In this document: positions 8,832 to 17,784 of the stretch, in pieces
How the letters are laid out: each line of letters opens with the position of its first letter
Position numbering within the stretch: the stretch's first letter is position 1
Source: Longimicrobiales bacterium
GTDB lineage: Bacteria; Gemmatimonadota; Gemmatimonadetes; Longimicrobiales; Gaopeijiaceae
DNA: 52,605 bases
Reading direction: 5' to 3'
NCBI GenBank assembly: GCA_028823235.1
Contig: JAPKBW010000020.1
Coordinates: forward strand, 1 to 52,605
Position numbers and translations under genes: made by a program
Notes under the pieces: generated by a model
What the model was told of the DNA's origin: nothing
Database searches by the model: none
The model's input: only the letters and a program-made list of their open reading frames with translations

Positions 8832-9854
8832 TTAGACACCCCGCGCGGCGAATCCAGAGCTTACAGTACGCTCGCCCTGCTTGTTCACGAACAGCCCTTC
8901 CACATCTTCGCTGGCCTCCACCATCGTCATGCCGTCGGCAGTCCCCATAACGAGGAGCGCTGTGGCATAGGCATCGGCCCCCATCGCGCTTGGATGCAAC
9001 ACACTCACGGATGCCACCTCCTGAGGTGACCGACCAGTCCGCGGATCCACGATGTGGTGATAGGTCCGGTCGTTCGTGAAACTCCGCATGTAGTCACCCG
9101 AGGTCGCGAGCGACACTCCGTCGAGTCGCACGACAGTCACAATCCCCTGCTCGTGGTCCGGGTCCTGCACACCGACGGTCCACGGATTTATCCCCGACCC
9201 GTCGGCAGTTGCGATGTCTCCGCCCGCATTGACCATCACCCGCTCGGCACCGGCGCGAAGAAGCACGTCTTTGGTGCGATCCACAATGAAGCCCTTCGCG
9301 ATCCCATCCAGCGTTACGGACATCCCGGGGCGCTCAAACGACATGACATCGTTCTCGATTCGGAACGCTTTGTGATCGACCAACTCGAGTATCCGCTCGA
9401 CCGAATCGTCCGAAGGCGGGCAGCCGTCCCGCAGGAAGCTGGACTCCACCAATGAGAGAAGGGGCGCGACCGTAACATCAAAGGCGCCTCCACTCCGAAC
9501 GCTCATAGCCTCCGCGTCGGCCACCACGAGAGTCAACTCGTTGGGCACTCTGTCCAGGCGACCCGTACGGTTGAGAAGACTTACCGGCGTATCGTCACGA
9601 TGTCGACTTAGGATCGACTCTAGTCGATTCATCTCGGAGAATGCCGAGGCAATCATCGCGCGGGCGCTGGCCTCATCCGGGTGCACGACCGTCAGGGTCA
9701 CGAGCGTGCCCATCTGCGTCCGCGTCTGACTGACACGGTGCAGGCCGGCTTCTTTCAACAGACTCATGGTCAGTCGACCACCAAACGCGACGGACACCCC
9801 TGCCACCGCGACGATCCTGAGCGCATCTCGTCTCGAAACAGTTCGATTAGTCAT
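8832..9854 (-). CDS. apbE: FAD:protein FMN transferase (ApbE)
   Basis: The product is 340 residues. It begins with a Tat-like leader (SRRDALR at residues 8-14, then a hydrophobic stretch), so it acts outside the cytoplasm. ApbE family features are GTLVTLTV near residue 50, the DGIAKGFIVDR segment, the YHHIVDPRTGRSP motif, and the Mg-binding stretch GADAYATAL. The enzyme transfers FMN from FAD to a Ser/Thr of a target FMN-binding domain. The gene overlaps the 3' end of the upstream NosR-like gene by eight bases, and that protein carries just such a domain, so it is the obvious substrate. Confidence 0.95.
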   Translation of the reverse strand: MTNRTVSRRDALRIVAVAGVSVAFGGRLTMSLLKEAGLHRVSQTRTQMGTLVTLTVVHPDEASARAMIASAFSEMNRLESILSRHRDDTPVSLLNRTGRLDRVPNELTLVVADAEAMSVRSGGAFDVTVAPLLSLVESSFLRDGCPPSDDSVERILELVDHKAFRIENDVMSFERPGMSVTLDGIAKGFIVDRTKDVLLRAGAERVMVNAGGDIATADGSGINPWTVGVQDPDHEQGIVTVVRLDGVSLATSGDYMRSFTNDRTYHHIVDPRTGRSPQEVASVSVLHPSAMGADAYATALLVMGTADGMTMVEASEDVEGLFVNKQGERTVSSGFAARGV

Positions 9855-12060
9855 CGACTGCCTCGGGTGCCGACTCGGCCGTCAGCTGAATGAGTCGCGG
9901 TCGAATGACATTCATGTCGTGACGACAGACGCCCGCCTTCTGAATGAGCTGGACCTCACACACGTTGCAGCGCACGCACTCATGGAAGTCGATATCCGGT
10001 CCACGAATCGCTCCCGTCGGGCACTTCTGCTCGCAAATCTTGCAGTGCCCGCACTGCTCTACGCGCTCGATCCTCTTGAGTGAGAGCAACGAGAGCACAC
10101 CGAGCGCCGCTCCGAGGGGGCAAGCATAGCGGCAGTAGAATCTCGGAATTACAACCGACGCAGCGAGAAACACGGCTGCAATCGTCCACAATAGCACATC
10201 GCTGCTGCGAAAGAACACCGTGCCGAAAGGCTCAAAATACTGATAAAGGCTCACGCGACTGCCCGCGAGAGCGGGTAACACGATGACGGCCAACACCACG
10301 TACTTCGCGTAGACCGCCTTGTCGTGGATCGCTTGTGTCAGCGGGCGCTTGAGAGACTTCGGCACGAACCTGTCAATGAAATCCTGCAGGGCACCGAACG
10401 GGCAGAGGAATCCGCAAAAAACGCGACCCCAGACAAGCGTCGTGATCAGTGTGAAGGCGACAATGAGCAGCAGTGGGATGTCACGCAGGTAGACACCCAC
10501 ACCTGCCCAGATACCGCTCGTAATGTGTGACACCGACAAGAAGCCACCGTCTCCGAAGCCGAGCCCGAACAGGGTGACCGTGAGGGCAACCCAGCGGAGG
10601 GATGGGATCTTCGTCGCGAACGCGACCGTCCCGAGTGCGAGGACCAGAAGCATCAACGCGACCCGAGGCCATGACGTGCCGGCGAGGGTTCGCTCCAGCA
10701 ACGTCTCGTCCTCCGTCAGTACGAAATCGAGGTCGGCGGCCTGAGCGTCGTTCAGGTTCCTGGCCGGTATCACAGCGGCCGCCTCTCCGTCCCCGATCTC
10801 TCCGTCGGCAGCACCTGTCTCACCCGCCGCAGCTCCCGGGACCGAGTCGAGCACCTCCGCATCGGCAGCCACCTCGCCAGTCGCCTCTTCCGCCACCTCT
10901 GCAGTCGCCTCTTCCGCCACCTCGACCTCGTCCGGACCAGGAGTCTCAGAAGCGCGGTCAGCCGAGGCCCGTTCCTCAGCTGCCGCAAGCGACGCCTCCT
11001 CTGCAGCAAGGAGACGGGCCTCCTGGCTGACATACTCGATATTGTGAGTGCCCAGATCGCCGAGGTCATAGATGAGCGTAAAAGGCCTCGACATGTCCAC
11101 CGCGCCGTCGACCAGCATGATGCCCACCATGGTCGCCTCACCGGAAACGATCCCCCCTGAAGGCAGTCCCATGCTCACTACATTGCGTGAGTCGACCTCT
11201 GTAACCTCACCTTCCTGCTCGACGGTCCACCCCTGTTGACGGAACAGACGGAGCCGTGATCCATCGACCGCGTAGAGGAGGAGATTTTCTCCTCCACCGC
11301 GACGCTCAGCCGAACGCAGAGCGCGCTCATAGAGCTGCGGGCCAAAATAGTACTCACCGAGACGATCATTTGAGATATGAGCGAGTGAGATCCCGGCGGT
11401 CCCTTCTCCGGGCTCGGTAACCACAAAGCGCTCGACAAAACCTCTTTGACGAAGCTCGAACCACGACAACCCCACCGGGTCGACGATGCCCGACTCCGTC
11501 GAGAGGTCGGGAACGCCTCCATATGCGGCGGCGACCCGGCGTGCAGAATCACGGACTCCTCTCGAGAGGGCCCGCACCGAAATTGATACACGGGAAATCC
11601 CCTCGATGTCGCCCCAGAGCTGGAATGGGTCACCGATGTGTTTGCCGGCATACTGCTCCTGGAAGCCGGGAGTCCGAAGAAAATCGCCCATGCTGCTCAT
11701 GTACGATTCCTGATAATCAATGACCCGCATTCCAGTCAGCGTCCCGTCCGGCAGGATGCCTACCAGAGCTTCGATAGGCCCACTGTACCCGAACTGCTCG
11801 GGAGGGAGATCCGACGTCAGGAAGACGTATCCGTGCACGACCTCGGTGGCCTCAGACGTGCTGTGATAGCCGGTAAGAACGGGTGGATCGCCTGCGACCT
11901 CGGAGAAGCGATCAGCCCCGGGCATGACGGTGCGCACCAACGACTCGCGGACACCCCGTACACGTTGGCCAGACACCGTCACAGCGCTGGCCACGAGCAG
12001 CATTGTTGTGGCTCCTGCGATCAGACAGGAGCGCAGGCACAGGGTTCGGAAGTCCGTCAT
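9847..12060 (-). CDS. NosR-like FMN-binding and polyferredoxin membrane protein
   Basis: The product is 737 residues. A signal or first membrane segment (about 10-30) leads to a periplasmic FMN-binding domain. In GISRVSISV (about 154-162), S159 aligns with the flavinylated Thr/Ser of NosR/RnfG/NqrC. The domain is followed by an acidic Ala/Glu-rich linker (about 350-440), several membrane helices, and cysteine motifs CGFLCP (C549, C553) and CRYACP (C643, C647). Two ferredoxin-type clusters follow: C670/C673/C676/C680 and C695/C698/C701/C712. This is the NosR/NirI architecture, which carries electrons between the quinone pool and the periplasm. No nosZ, nosD or nosF gene is in the window, so nitrous oxide reduction is not implied. 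It is translationally overlapped with apbE. The ATG lacks a clear Shine-Dalgarno. Confidence 0.9.
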   Translation of the reverse strand: MTDFRTLCLRSCLIAGATTMLLVASAVTVSGQRVRGVRESLVRTVMPGADRFSEVAGDPPVLTGYHSTSEATEVVHGYVFLTSDLPPEQFGYSGPIEALVGILPDGTLTGMRVIDYQESYMSSMGDFLRTPGFQEQYAGKHIGDPFQLWGDIEGISRVSISVRALSRGVRDSARRVAAAYGGVPDLSTESGIVDPVGLSWFELRQRGFVERFVVTEPGEGTAGISLAHISNDRLGEYYFGPQLYERALRSAERRGGGENLLLYAVDGSRLRLFRQQGWTVEQEGEVTEVDSRNVVSMGLPSGGIVSGEATMVGIMLVDGAVDMSRPFTLIYDLGDLGTHNIEYVSQEARLLAAEEASLAAAEERASADRASETPGPDEVEVAEEATAEVAEEATGEVAADAEVLDSVPGAAAGETGAADGEIGDGEAAAVIPARNLNDAQAADLDFVLTEDETLLERTLAGTSWPRVALMLLVLALGTVAFATKIPSLRWVALTVTLFGLGFGDGGFLSVSHITSGIWAGVGVYLRDIPLLLIVAFTLITTLVWGRVFCGFLCPFGALQDFIDRFVPKSLKRPLTQAIHDKAVYAKYVVLAVIVLPALAGSRVSLYQYFEPFGTVFFRSSDVLLWTIAAVFLAASVVIPRFYCRYACPLGAALGVLSLLSLKRIERVEQCGHCKICEQKCPTGAIRGPDIDFHECVRCNVCEVQLIQKAGVCRHDMNVIRPRLIQLTAESAPEAVDD
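10878..10925. repeat. Two 24-base tandem copies in the NosR-like linker
   Basis: The unit CAGTCGCCTCTTCCGCCACC plus four bases occurs twice in a row, the copies differing only at the last base. Because 24 is a multiple of three, the frame is kept and the copies encode the alternating Ala/Glu/Val/Thr linker of the NosR-like protein. It looks like a recent slippage duplication in a disordered spacer. Confidence 0.8.
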
Positions 12061-12374
12061 GCCGCGAGCATAGGTGGCCTTCCGGATCTCGGCAAACCGG
12101 TCGGCCAGACCTCCCCGACAACTCTACCGAATCGCACTCCGCCGAGAACGAGTCGGACACCACCATTGGCGGTCACGGCACGTACCGTCACTCCGTCATC
12201 ACCTAGCGTGGTACCGGGCCACTTTCTGGTCCGATCCTGGATCGTGACGCCACGATCCTGCACTCGCGGCGCCTATCGAGATGCATGAACGAATCGACTT
12301 CATACTGGTGCGCGATTCCGCTGGAGCTGGGTCGGACGATTTGAATCATCGATACTTCAGGGCTGAGGTCATCG
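12061..12374. other. Intergenic region upstream of the NosR-like gene
   Basis: This interval should hold the promoter of the NosR-like/apbE transcript. I see no convincing -35/-10 pair and no riboswitch-like block. A short minus-strand frame near 12060-12260 has weakly protein-like composition but no start signal or recognisable motif, so no gene is called. Confidence 0.4.
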
Positions 12375-12414
12375 GTGAAAAGGGGGGGCACCGCGCCCGG
12401 CACCCCCCCTTCAC
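12375..12414 (-). terminator. Rho-independent terminator after the M28 peptidase gene
   Basis: On the minus strand, GTGAA-GGGGGGG pairs with CCCCCCC-TT-TTCAC around a GC-rich loop, and the stem is followed by TTTTC. It lies about 40 bases past the M28 stop codon and before the NosR-like promoter region. It would therefore insulate the two units. The seven-G/seven-C core is unusually uniform. From the plus strand it has no T run. Confidence 0.7.
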
Positions 12415-12455
12415 TGTTTCCTCATCCGGCGTTCAGACCCGAGTGGTCTTCCAGA

Positions 12456-14045
12456 TCAGTTCCCGTAGGCGCGTCGCGACGGACGACACTGTGGCCATGT
12501 ACCAGGCTGACCCGTTCGGGGATTAACCGGAAGTAGCCGCGTGTCACGTGGGACGCGATCAGGATCCTCAGACGCCATATACGCGGTCATGGCTGCGAGT
12601 GTCGCGTTATGACGCAAATCGTCGAAGATCAGCTTGTCAAACGTGTCGATGTTCGTGTGCCACGTGTACTGGCGGTAGTCAGGATAGTTCGACTGGAAGC
12701 GGAACACGGGAATGGGGATGCACGTGAAAGCCATGTGATCACTGCCACCCCCAGGGCTCCGCCCGGCTCTACCGGGCAGCGGGATCCCCTCCGGGACACT
12801 CGGCGCATCGAGCTCGACCTGGTCGGTGATCTCGTTCGGCATCGACGAGAACCACCGTGCGAAGTGCGCACCGGCTCCAAGGAATCCCTGCATCCGAATG
12901 AAGTCGACTCTCCAGGTACCGTTGTCCTGGTTGAACCCAACCTGCATTCCATCCACCACTTCGGGGTGGTCTTCGCGGAAGGCCGTCGACCCGAGGAGTC
13001 CCTGCTCCTCCCCGCCCCAGTGACCCACGATGATCGATCGCCGCGGGTTCGGATACGTCGCCTGCAGGATACGCATCGCCTCCATCATCATGATGGTGCC
13101 GGTGCCGTTGTCCGTGGCGCCGGACGCGCCGTCCCATGAATCAAGATGGGCGCTCAACATCACGTATTCGTCAGGCAGTTCTGTACCGCGGATCATGCCG
13201 ACGATGTTGAACGCTGGGCGATCCCCAGTGAATTCAGACTGCGCGTCCATTCGGACACGAGGCGCTTGGCCGCGCTCGGCCATACGAGCGAGTAGTCCGT
13301 AATCCTCACAGCTGAGGTGAGCCGTGGGTATCCGCGTCGTGTTCGCGGAGAAAATCTTGTCCGCACCCCAGGCATTGGACCAGCGTGACGTGAACAGTGC
13401 GACAGCGCCCGCCTCTTCGAGCCGAGCCTCGAGTCCGTCACCGATCGCACGAATCGACTGACCCCATGCACTCTGAGCCGCAGCACGCTCTTCCTGCATC
13501 CGCGCCCACGATGATTCCGTCGCGTGCTCAACCCAAGACTCGGGAGCTCGGCAGGTCGGCTGAGCAAACGAGATCGCCACCATCTTCCCGCGGGCCTGGG
13601 GGAGCCAGGCCTCAAACTCCGCTTCGTTGTTGAAGCGGGGGAGAATGACGACATCCGCGTCGACAGGTCCCTCCGTGCCGGGGCTCCAGGCCATGATCAT
13701 GCCGGAAAGAGATCGGACTCGAGGCGAGATCAGGTCGATATGAGAGTAGCCTCGCTCCCAGCCACGCCAAGACCCCCACACCTCTTTCTCAACATCGATG
13801 CCCCAGTCGGCGTACTTCGACATTACCCAATCTCCGGCACGGTCGAAGCCGGTCGAGCCAAGCAGCCGGGGGCCGATCGAGTCGAGGAGCGCCTGCGCCA
13901 GATCAAAGATCTGCGAACCATCTTCCATCCCCTCCTGCCACATGCCACGGATCACTGGGTCATCCGTGGGGAATGTCTGAGCCTCGAGAGGCTGAGTCGT
14001 CAGGAGTATCGAAAGCCCCAGCGTCGCGAACCACGTCTTCTTCAT
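12456..14045 (-). CDS. Secreted M28 family zinc aminopeptidase/carboxypeptidase
   Basis: The product is 529 residues with a signal peptide (1-22, ending LEAQ). AGGGGG lies shortly before the ATG. A PA-like insert occupies about residues 125-265. The M28 catalytic domain follows, with all expected residues: H300 (SAHLDSW), D312 (GATDNGTG), catalytic E346 and zinc ligand E347 (GGEEQG), D374 (NQDNG), and H463 (WHTNIDT). These bind two zinc ions and cut amino acids from peptide ends. It is likely periplasmic or surface-attached. It has its own terminator and appears monocistronic. Confidence 0.93.
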   Translation of the reverse strand: MKKTWFATLGLSILLTTQPLEAQTFPTDDPVIRGMWQEGMEDGSQIFDLAQALLDSIGPRLLGSTGFDRAGDWVMSKYADWGIDVEKEVWGSWRGWERGYSHIDLISPRVRSLSGMIMAWSPGTEGPVDADVVILPRFNNEAEFEAWLPQARGKMVAISFAQPTCRAPESWVEHATESSWARMQEERAAAQSAWGQSIRAIGDGLEARLEEAGAVALFTSRWSNAWGADKIFSANTTRIPTAHLSCEDYGLLARMAERGQAPRVRMDAQSEFTGDRPAFNIVGMIRGTELPDEYVMLSAHLDSWDGASGATDNGTGTIMMMEAMRILQATYPNPRRSIIVGHWGGEEQGLLGSTAFREDHPEVVDGMQVGFNQDNGTWRVDFIRMQGFLGAGAHFARWFSSMPNEITDQVELDAPSVPEGIPLPGRAGRSPGGGSDHMAFTCIPIPVFRFQSNYPDYRQYTWHTNIDTFDKLIFDDLRHNATLAAMTAYMASEDPDRVPRDTRLLPVNPRTGQPGTWPQCRPSRRAYGN

Positions 14046-14389
14046 GTTGCCCCCTGGTGCAGAAAATCGACGGTTAATCGGCAGGCCGGTTCAGGCCCCG
14101 GTGCGAAATCTACCCCGAATCGCCCGACTCGGTTTCCCTCTCCAGATCGACACCCAATCGACCCCCGACGCTGATGATCCTCATCGGCCGTGTTGCCGGT
14201 GAACCAGCCATGGAGGAGGACTTCCACATAGATCGGGGGCCAGGAGAGCGCCCCATGGTCATGGCGACGAGGGGGGCTCTCAGCAGCGTGGCTAAGGCTG
14301 ATATAACAGCTTAAGAAACTGGGGGGTGACGGCACGGCGCGCGACGCCATGGGACGCACGAATCCATTACGGCGAAACGATGCTAGGGG
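14046..14389. other. Intergenic region between the M28 and quinone reductase genes
   Basis: About 344 bases without a supportable gene. It contains the M28 promoter region on the minus strand and the end of the quinone reductase gene. The one long minus-strand frame has rare-codon, low-complexity composition and no homology I recognise. No clear hairpin with a T run is visible. Confidence 0.4.
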
Positions 14390-15367
14390 TCAAGGAACGA
14401 GAATAGTCGAGCCGACCGTCTCTCTTGCTTCGAGGGCCCGGTGCGCGTCTGGCACGTCAGCCAGGTCGTAGCGGCCACCGATATGTGGTCGGATGTGCCC
14501 GTCCAAGATCATGCCGAAGAGTGCACCAATACCCTCCATCGTGTCCTCGGGCGTGGCGTAGTAGTCGCCCACCCTGGGCCGAGTCAGAAACAGGGATCCG
14601 TTCTTCGCGAGCACGAGTGGTGACATCGGCCCGACTGGCCCTGAGGCATTCCCGAAGGTGACCATCATCCCCCGGGGTGCCAGTGAGAGAATCGAGGGCT
14701 CGAAGGTGCTCGCACCGACCGAGTCGTAGGCGACGGCACACATCTCCCCATCTGTGATCTCGCGAACCTTCTCTGGGATATTCTCATCGCGATAGAGAAT
14801 GACATGGTCACACCCATTCGCCCGCGCGATCTCGCCTTTCTCGGCCGTGCCTACCGTCCCAATCACGTTGGCGCCCAGTGCGCGGAGCCACTGACAAGCG
14901 ATCAGCCCAACCCCGCCGGCCGCGGCCGTAAGCAACACATTGTCACCCGGCTGAACCGCGTAGGTTCGGCGAACCAAGTACTCGACAGTACAGCCCTTCA
15001 CCATCACTGCTGCGGCCACCTCGTCACTGATGGCATCCGGAACGGGAACGAGCCGTGTAGCCGGCAGCACGCGTCGCTCGCAGTACGAGCCGATGGGCCC
15101 GTTGCTGGTGTAGCACACACGATCTCCAATGGAGACATCCGCGACGCCACCACCCACCGCTTCGACGACCCCAACACCCTCAGACCCTGGAGTGAACGGC
15201 GCCGCCACCGGGTACAGTCCCGTCCGGTGGTAGACGTCGATGAAGTTCAGACCTATGGCTGTGTGGCGGACAAGGACTTCGCCCTCATCAGGGGCGCCCG
15301 GGTCCTGCTCCACCCACTCCATGACTTCTGGACCACCCACTTCCTGAACGACAATCGCACGACTCAC
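14390..15367 (-). CDS. NADPH:quinone reductase-like MDR family oxidoreductase
   Basis: The product is 325 residues, the usual length for QOR proteins. The start is GTG with AGGAGAG four bases upstream. The N-terminal GroES-like half includes GLNFIDVYHRTGLYP and the conserved GSEGVGVVEAVG. The nucleotide-binding half has AAAGGVGLIACQW, the NADPH-binding glycine turn. The FGNASGPV segment near the end is characteristic of quinone oxidoreductases rather than zinc alcohol dehydrogenases, and zinc-binding cysteines are absent. It probably reduces quinones or other electrophiles in the cytoplasm. It is divergent from the M14 gene. Confidence 0.93.
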   Translation of the reverse strand: MSRAIVVQEVGGPEVMEWVEQDPGAPDEGEVLVRHTAIGLNFIDVYHRTGLYPVAAPFTPGSEGVGVVEAVGGGVADVSIGDRVCYTSNGPIGSYCERRVLPATRLVPVPDAISDEVAAAVMVKGCTVEYLVRRTYAVQPGDNVLLTAAAGGVGLIACQWLRALGANVIGTVGTAEKGEIARANGCDHVILYRDENIPEKVREITDGEMCAVAYDSVGASTFEPSILSLAPRGMMVTFGNASGPVGPMSPLVLAKNGSLFLTRPRVGDYYATPEDTMEGIGALFGMILDGHIRPHIGGRYDLADVPDAHRALEARETVGSTILVP

Positions 15368-15449
15368 AGAACTCTCCTAGTTGAACAACGAGGGGGGATC
15401 AATCTATCCTCCCTGCCCACGAGCAGAAATCACGAATACGGAGAACCCA

Positions 15450-17096
15450 ATGCGCGTAACACATCGACTTCTCTCGCTCTTAGCAATCGGAGCGCTCTTC
15501 ACCGCAGTAGCCCTGGCGAAACCGACCAGCGCCGCCTCACAGGTGAACTGGGACCCGGTAGCTGACGGGTACCCCCAAACCGCTGCGGAAGAGAACGGGT
15601 TCAGCGCTCATACTCGTCACCTGGAGATGTGGGACTACCTTGAGGAGCTTCGCGAGGTCAGCTCGGACATGCGCCTCGGGACGTACGGGCAGACCCGGGA
15701 AGGTCGAGACCTCGCCTACGCGGTCTTCAGCCGTCCGCTGGTCGTAGAACCGTGGGAGGCGATGGCGCTCGGGAAGCCGATCGTTCTCTTCGCCGCCAAT
15801 GTCCACGGAGGCGAGCGGACGTTCCGTGAAGGGCTGATGATCCTGATGCGGGACCTCGCGACGCCCGGAACCGACGCCAACGCGATGCTTGATCAGGTCA
15901 CAGTGGTTGTCGCGCCTCAGATTAATCCAGATGGCTTCGAAGCCACCGTGCGGGGTCAGCGCGGAAACTCATGGGGCATAGACCTGAATCGCGACTACGT
16001 GAAGCTTGAGCATCCGACCATCCAGAACTACGTCCAGAATCTGATCGGCGCTTGGCGTCCGCATCTGTTAATTGATGGACACAACGGAGGTGCCCGGCCC
16101 TACAACCTCAATTACCAGTGCACGAGTCATTACGATTCAGCCATCGAACTGACACTCGCCTGTGACGACCACATCTTCCCGGCGATCGACGCGAAGCTGG
16201 AATCGGAAGGCCTCAGGGCGTGGTACTACTCGGGCGGGGATGAAGAAGAGTGGAATACCGGCGGCTCTCAGGTCAGGATCGGCCGGAACTACGGTGGCAT
16301 GATTAACGGAGTCGCAATCCTCTTCGAGGCTCCCCAGCAGGAGCTCGAGGTCGGAGCGCGCGCGGGATACCTCGGCTATTACGCGACGTTGGAATGGGTG
16401 GCTCAGAACGGAGAGCAGCTCGTGAATACAGTCAACACTGCCCGAGCTGAGACGATCGCGATGGGGGCCGCGCCGAGCGGAAAAATTGCAGTCGCAATGG
16501 AGTACGCCGCAGAGGGCTACCCGGTCGATTACACCATCGTGCGGGGAGGAGGCTTCAACGCAGAACCCGGCGAGACCGTCGACACGATCGAGGTGACTGG
16601 GGCACGGCTCATGAAGAAGCCAGTCGCGATCCAGCTGCGCGACCGACCTTGGGCCTACCTGCTGCCGCGAGACGCTGAAGACGCGGTTGCTCTGCTGCTT
16701 CGCCACGGAATCACGGTCGAACGGCTCATCGAACCCGTGTCACTAGAGGTTCAGGCCTACACGGTCGAAGACGTCACCCACGAGCGGCAGTACAACCACT
16801 CGGCAGTGACCCGCATTCAGGTCGGAGAAGTCGTCACCCAGACTCGTGATTTCCCAACAGGTACCTACGTCGTGCCGACCGCCCAGAACCTTGGTCGCCT
16901 CGTGACCCACATGCTCGAAGTCGAGACCGAGGACAACGTCGTATACTGGAACACCATGGATGCTTGGGTGCCCAGGCCTGGTGCGCCGCAGGCGGGTAGA
17001 GGTCGCGGCAACGCGAACGCCGGGCCACCCTTGTCCCCGATCTTCAAGCTGATGCTGCCGGCGAATCTGAAGGCGTCGATGGTCGAAGCCCGCTAA
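15450..17096 (+). CDS. Secreted M14 family zinc carboxypeptidase
   Basis: The product is 548 residues from ATG 15450. GGAG sits six bases before this ATG and a signal peptide follows (about 1-30, ending TSAAS); an upstream in-frame start at 15381 lacks both. Zinc ligands are H119 and E122 (HGGERT) and probably H211 (DGHNGG). The substrate-binding arginine region is N180-R181 (IDLNRDY), and LFEAPQQE carries the likely catalytic glutamate. The C-terminus (about 350-500) is a separate domain without a recognised motif, followed by a Gly/Arg/Pro-rich stretch. It removes C-terminal residues or acts on cell-wall peptides outside the cytoplasm. It ends four bases from the convergent unknown gene. 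Confidence 0.9.
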   Translation: MRVTHRLLSLLAIGALFTAVALAKPTSAASQVNWDPVADGYPQTAAEENGFSAHTRHLEMWDYLEELREVSSDMRLGTYGQTREGRDLAYAVFSRPLVVEPWEAMALGKPIVLFAANVHGGERTFREGLMILMRDLATPGTDANAMLDQVTVVVAPQINPDGFEATVRGQRGNSWGIDLNRDYVKLEHPTIQNYVQNLIGAWRPHLLIDGHNGGARPYNLNYQCTSHYDSAIELTLACDDHIFPAIDAKLESEGLRAWYYSGGDEEEWNTGGSQVRIGRNYGGMINGVAILFEAPQQELEVGARAGYLGYYATLEWVAQNGEQLVNTVNTARAETIAMGAAPSGKIAVAMEYAAEGYPVDYTIVRGGGFNAEPGETVDTIEVTGARLMKKPVAIQLRDRPWAYLLPRDAEDAVALLLRHGITVERLIEPVSLEVQAYTVEDVTHERQYNHSAVTRIQVGEVVTQTRDFPTGTYVVPTAQNLGRLVTHMLEVETEDNVVYWNTMDAWVPRPGAPQAGRGRGNANAGPPLSPIFKLMLPANLKASMVEAR

Positions 17097-17109
17097 GCCC
17101 TCAGCGGGC
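17088..17109. terminator. Small hairpin spanning both convergent stop codons
   Basis: A seven-pair stem (GCCCGCT with AGCGGGC) and eight-base loop sit exactly where the M14 gene and the minus-strand unknown gene meet. The TAA of one gene and the TGA of the other both fall within it. There is no T run on either side, so it may be only a weak bidirectional pause or RNA 3'-end element. Confidence 0.4.
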
Positions 17110-17784
17110 AGTCACCCGACATTCTGCGAAGCTGATACAGCGCATCGCGAAGCTGCGTCGGTCCTCGGGCGGGATCCCGAGGATCGACAAAGCTTCGATC
17201 AGTTCTCGCACAGAGATCTCTTCCGCTGGCTCGAACTGAACGAGCGCCACCCAAAAGGGGATCACCTCGTTCGGTGCTCGGAACTCGTACTTGTAGATCC
17301 AATCGAGCGCGTCCATCTCCCGAGTCAGTGTCGTATGATCGAGCTGGTCGCGCGGCCCAACGCCCATAGGTAGTTCGAGGATTTCGAACGAGAGGGCGTG
17401 ATTGTCCCTCCAGCGGCTCAGCGCACGATCGATGTCTTCAAAGGATGCCTGCAGACGCAGAAGCTGCTGGGCATACTCAGCCAGAAGTGCATTGTTGTGC
17501 TTCACGCCTTTTCCCAGAGCGATCTCCATGTGCTCCGTGTATGCGTCGGCGTCCCCGGCTTGAAGCGCTTCCATCGCGAGCAGGTACTCCGTGTCGGCTT
17601 CGGCCGGATTGAGCGCGGCGACCACCTCAGCCATCTGGGTCCACTCAGCAGACCCTTGGTCGATCACCGCGCTCGACCTCGCGACCAAAAACTCACGCGC
17701 GCCGAGCGCGAGCGCGAGCACATAGATGACGATCAGCATCCGGAAGCGGCGATGCCACGATGCGGCGTCCGGAGCCAGTGCCAT
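17101..17784 (-). CDS. Unknown membrane-anchored protein, helical-repeat-like
   Basis: The product is 227 residues and I do not recognise it. One hydrophobic helix near the N-terminus (about residues 14-33) anchors a soluble domain that would face the periplasm. The soluble part is mainly amphipathic helix, with EYLLAMEALQAGDADAYTEH resembling a tetratricopeptide hairpin. Several Cys occur at the end (CISFAEC). The ATG overlaps the stop of the upstream membrane-protein gene by one base (TGATG), so translation is coupled and the two products probably work together. Confidence 0.65.
   Translation of the reverse strand: MALAPDAASWHRRFRMLIVIYVLALALGAREFLVARSSAVIDQGSAEWTQMAEVVAALNPAEADTEYLLAMEALQAGDADAYTEHMEIALGKGVKHNNALLAEYAQQLLRLQASFEDIDRALSRWRDNHALSFEILELPMGVGPRDQLDHTTLTREMDALDWIYKYEFRAPNEVIPFWVALVQFEPAEEISVRELIEALSILGIPPEDRRSFAMRCISFAECRVTAR

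Noticed and set aside
9847-12060. Calling the NosR-like gene nosR as part of a denitrification locus
   Set aside because: No nosZ, nosD, nosF or nosY is present, so the symbol would overstate the evidence.
12057-12263. 68-residue minus-strand frame just upstream of the NosR-like gene
   Set aside because: It overlaps the NosR-like start in another frame and shows no recognisable motif or ribosome binding site.
14042-14359. 105-residue minus-strand frame upstream of the M28 gene
   Set aside because: Composition is rich in His, Arg and Pro, as in random GC-rich sequence, and it overlaps the M28 ribosome binding site.
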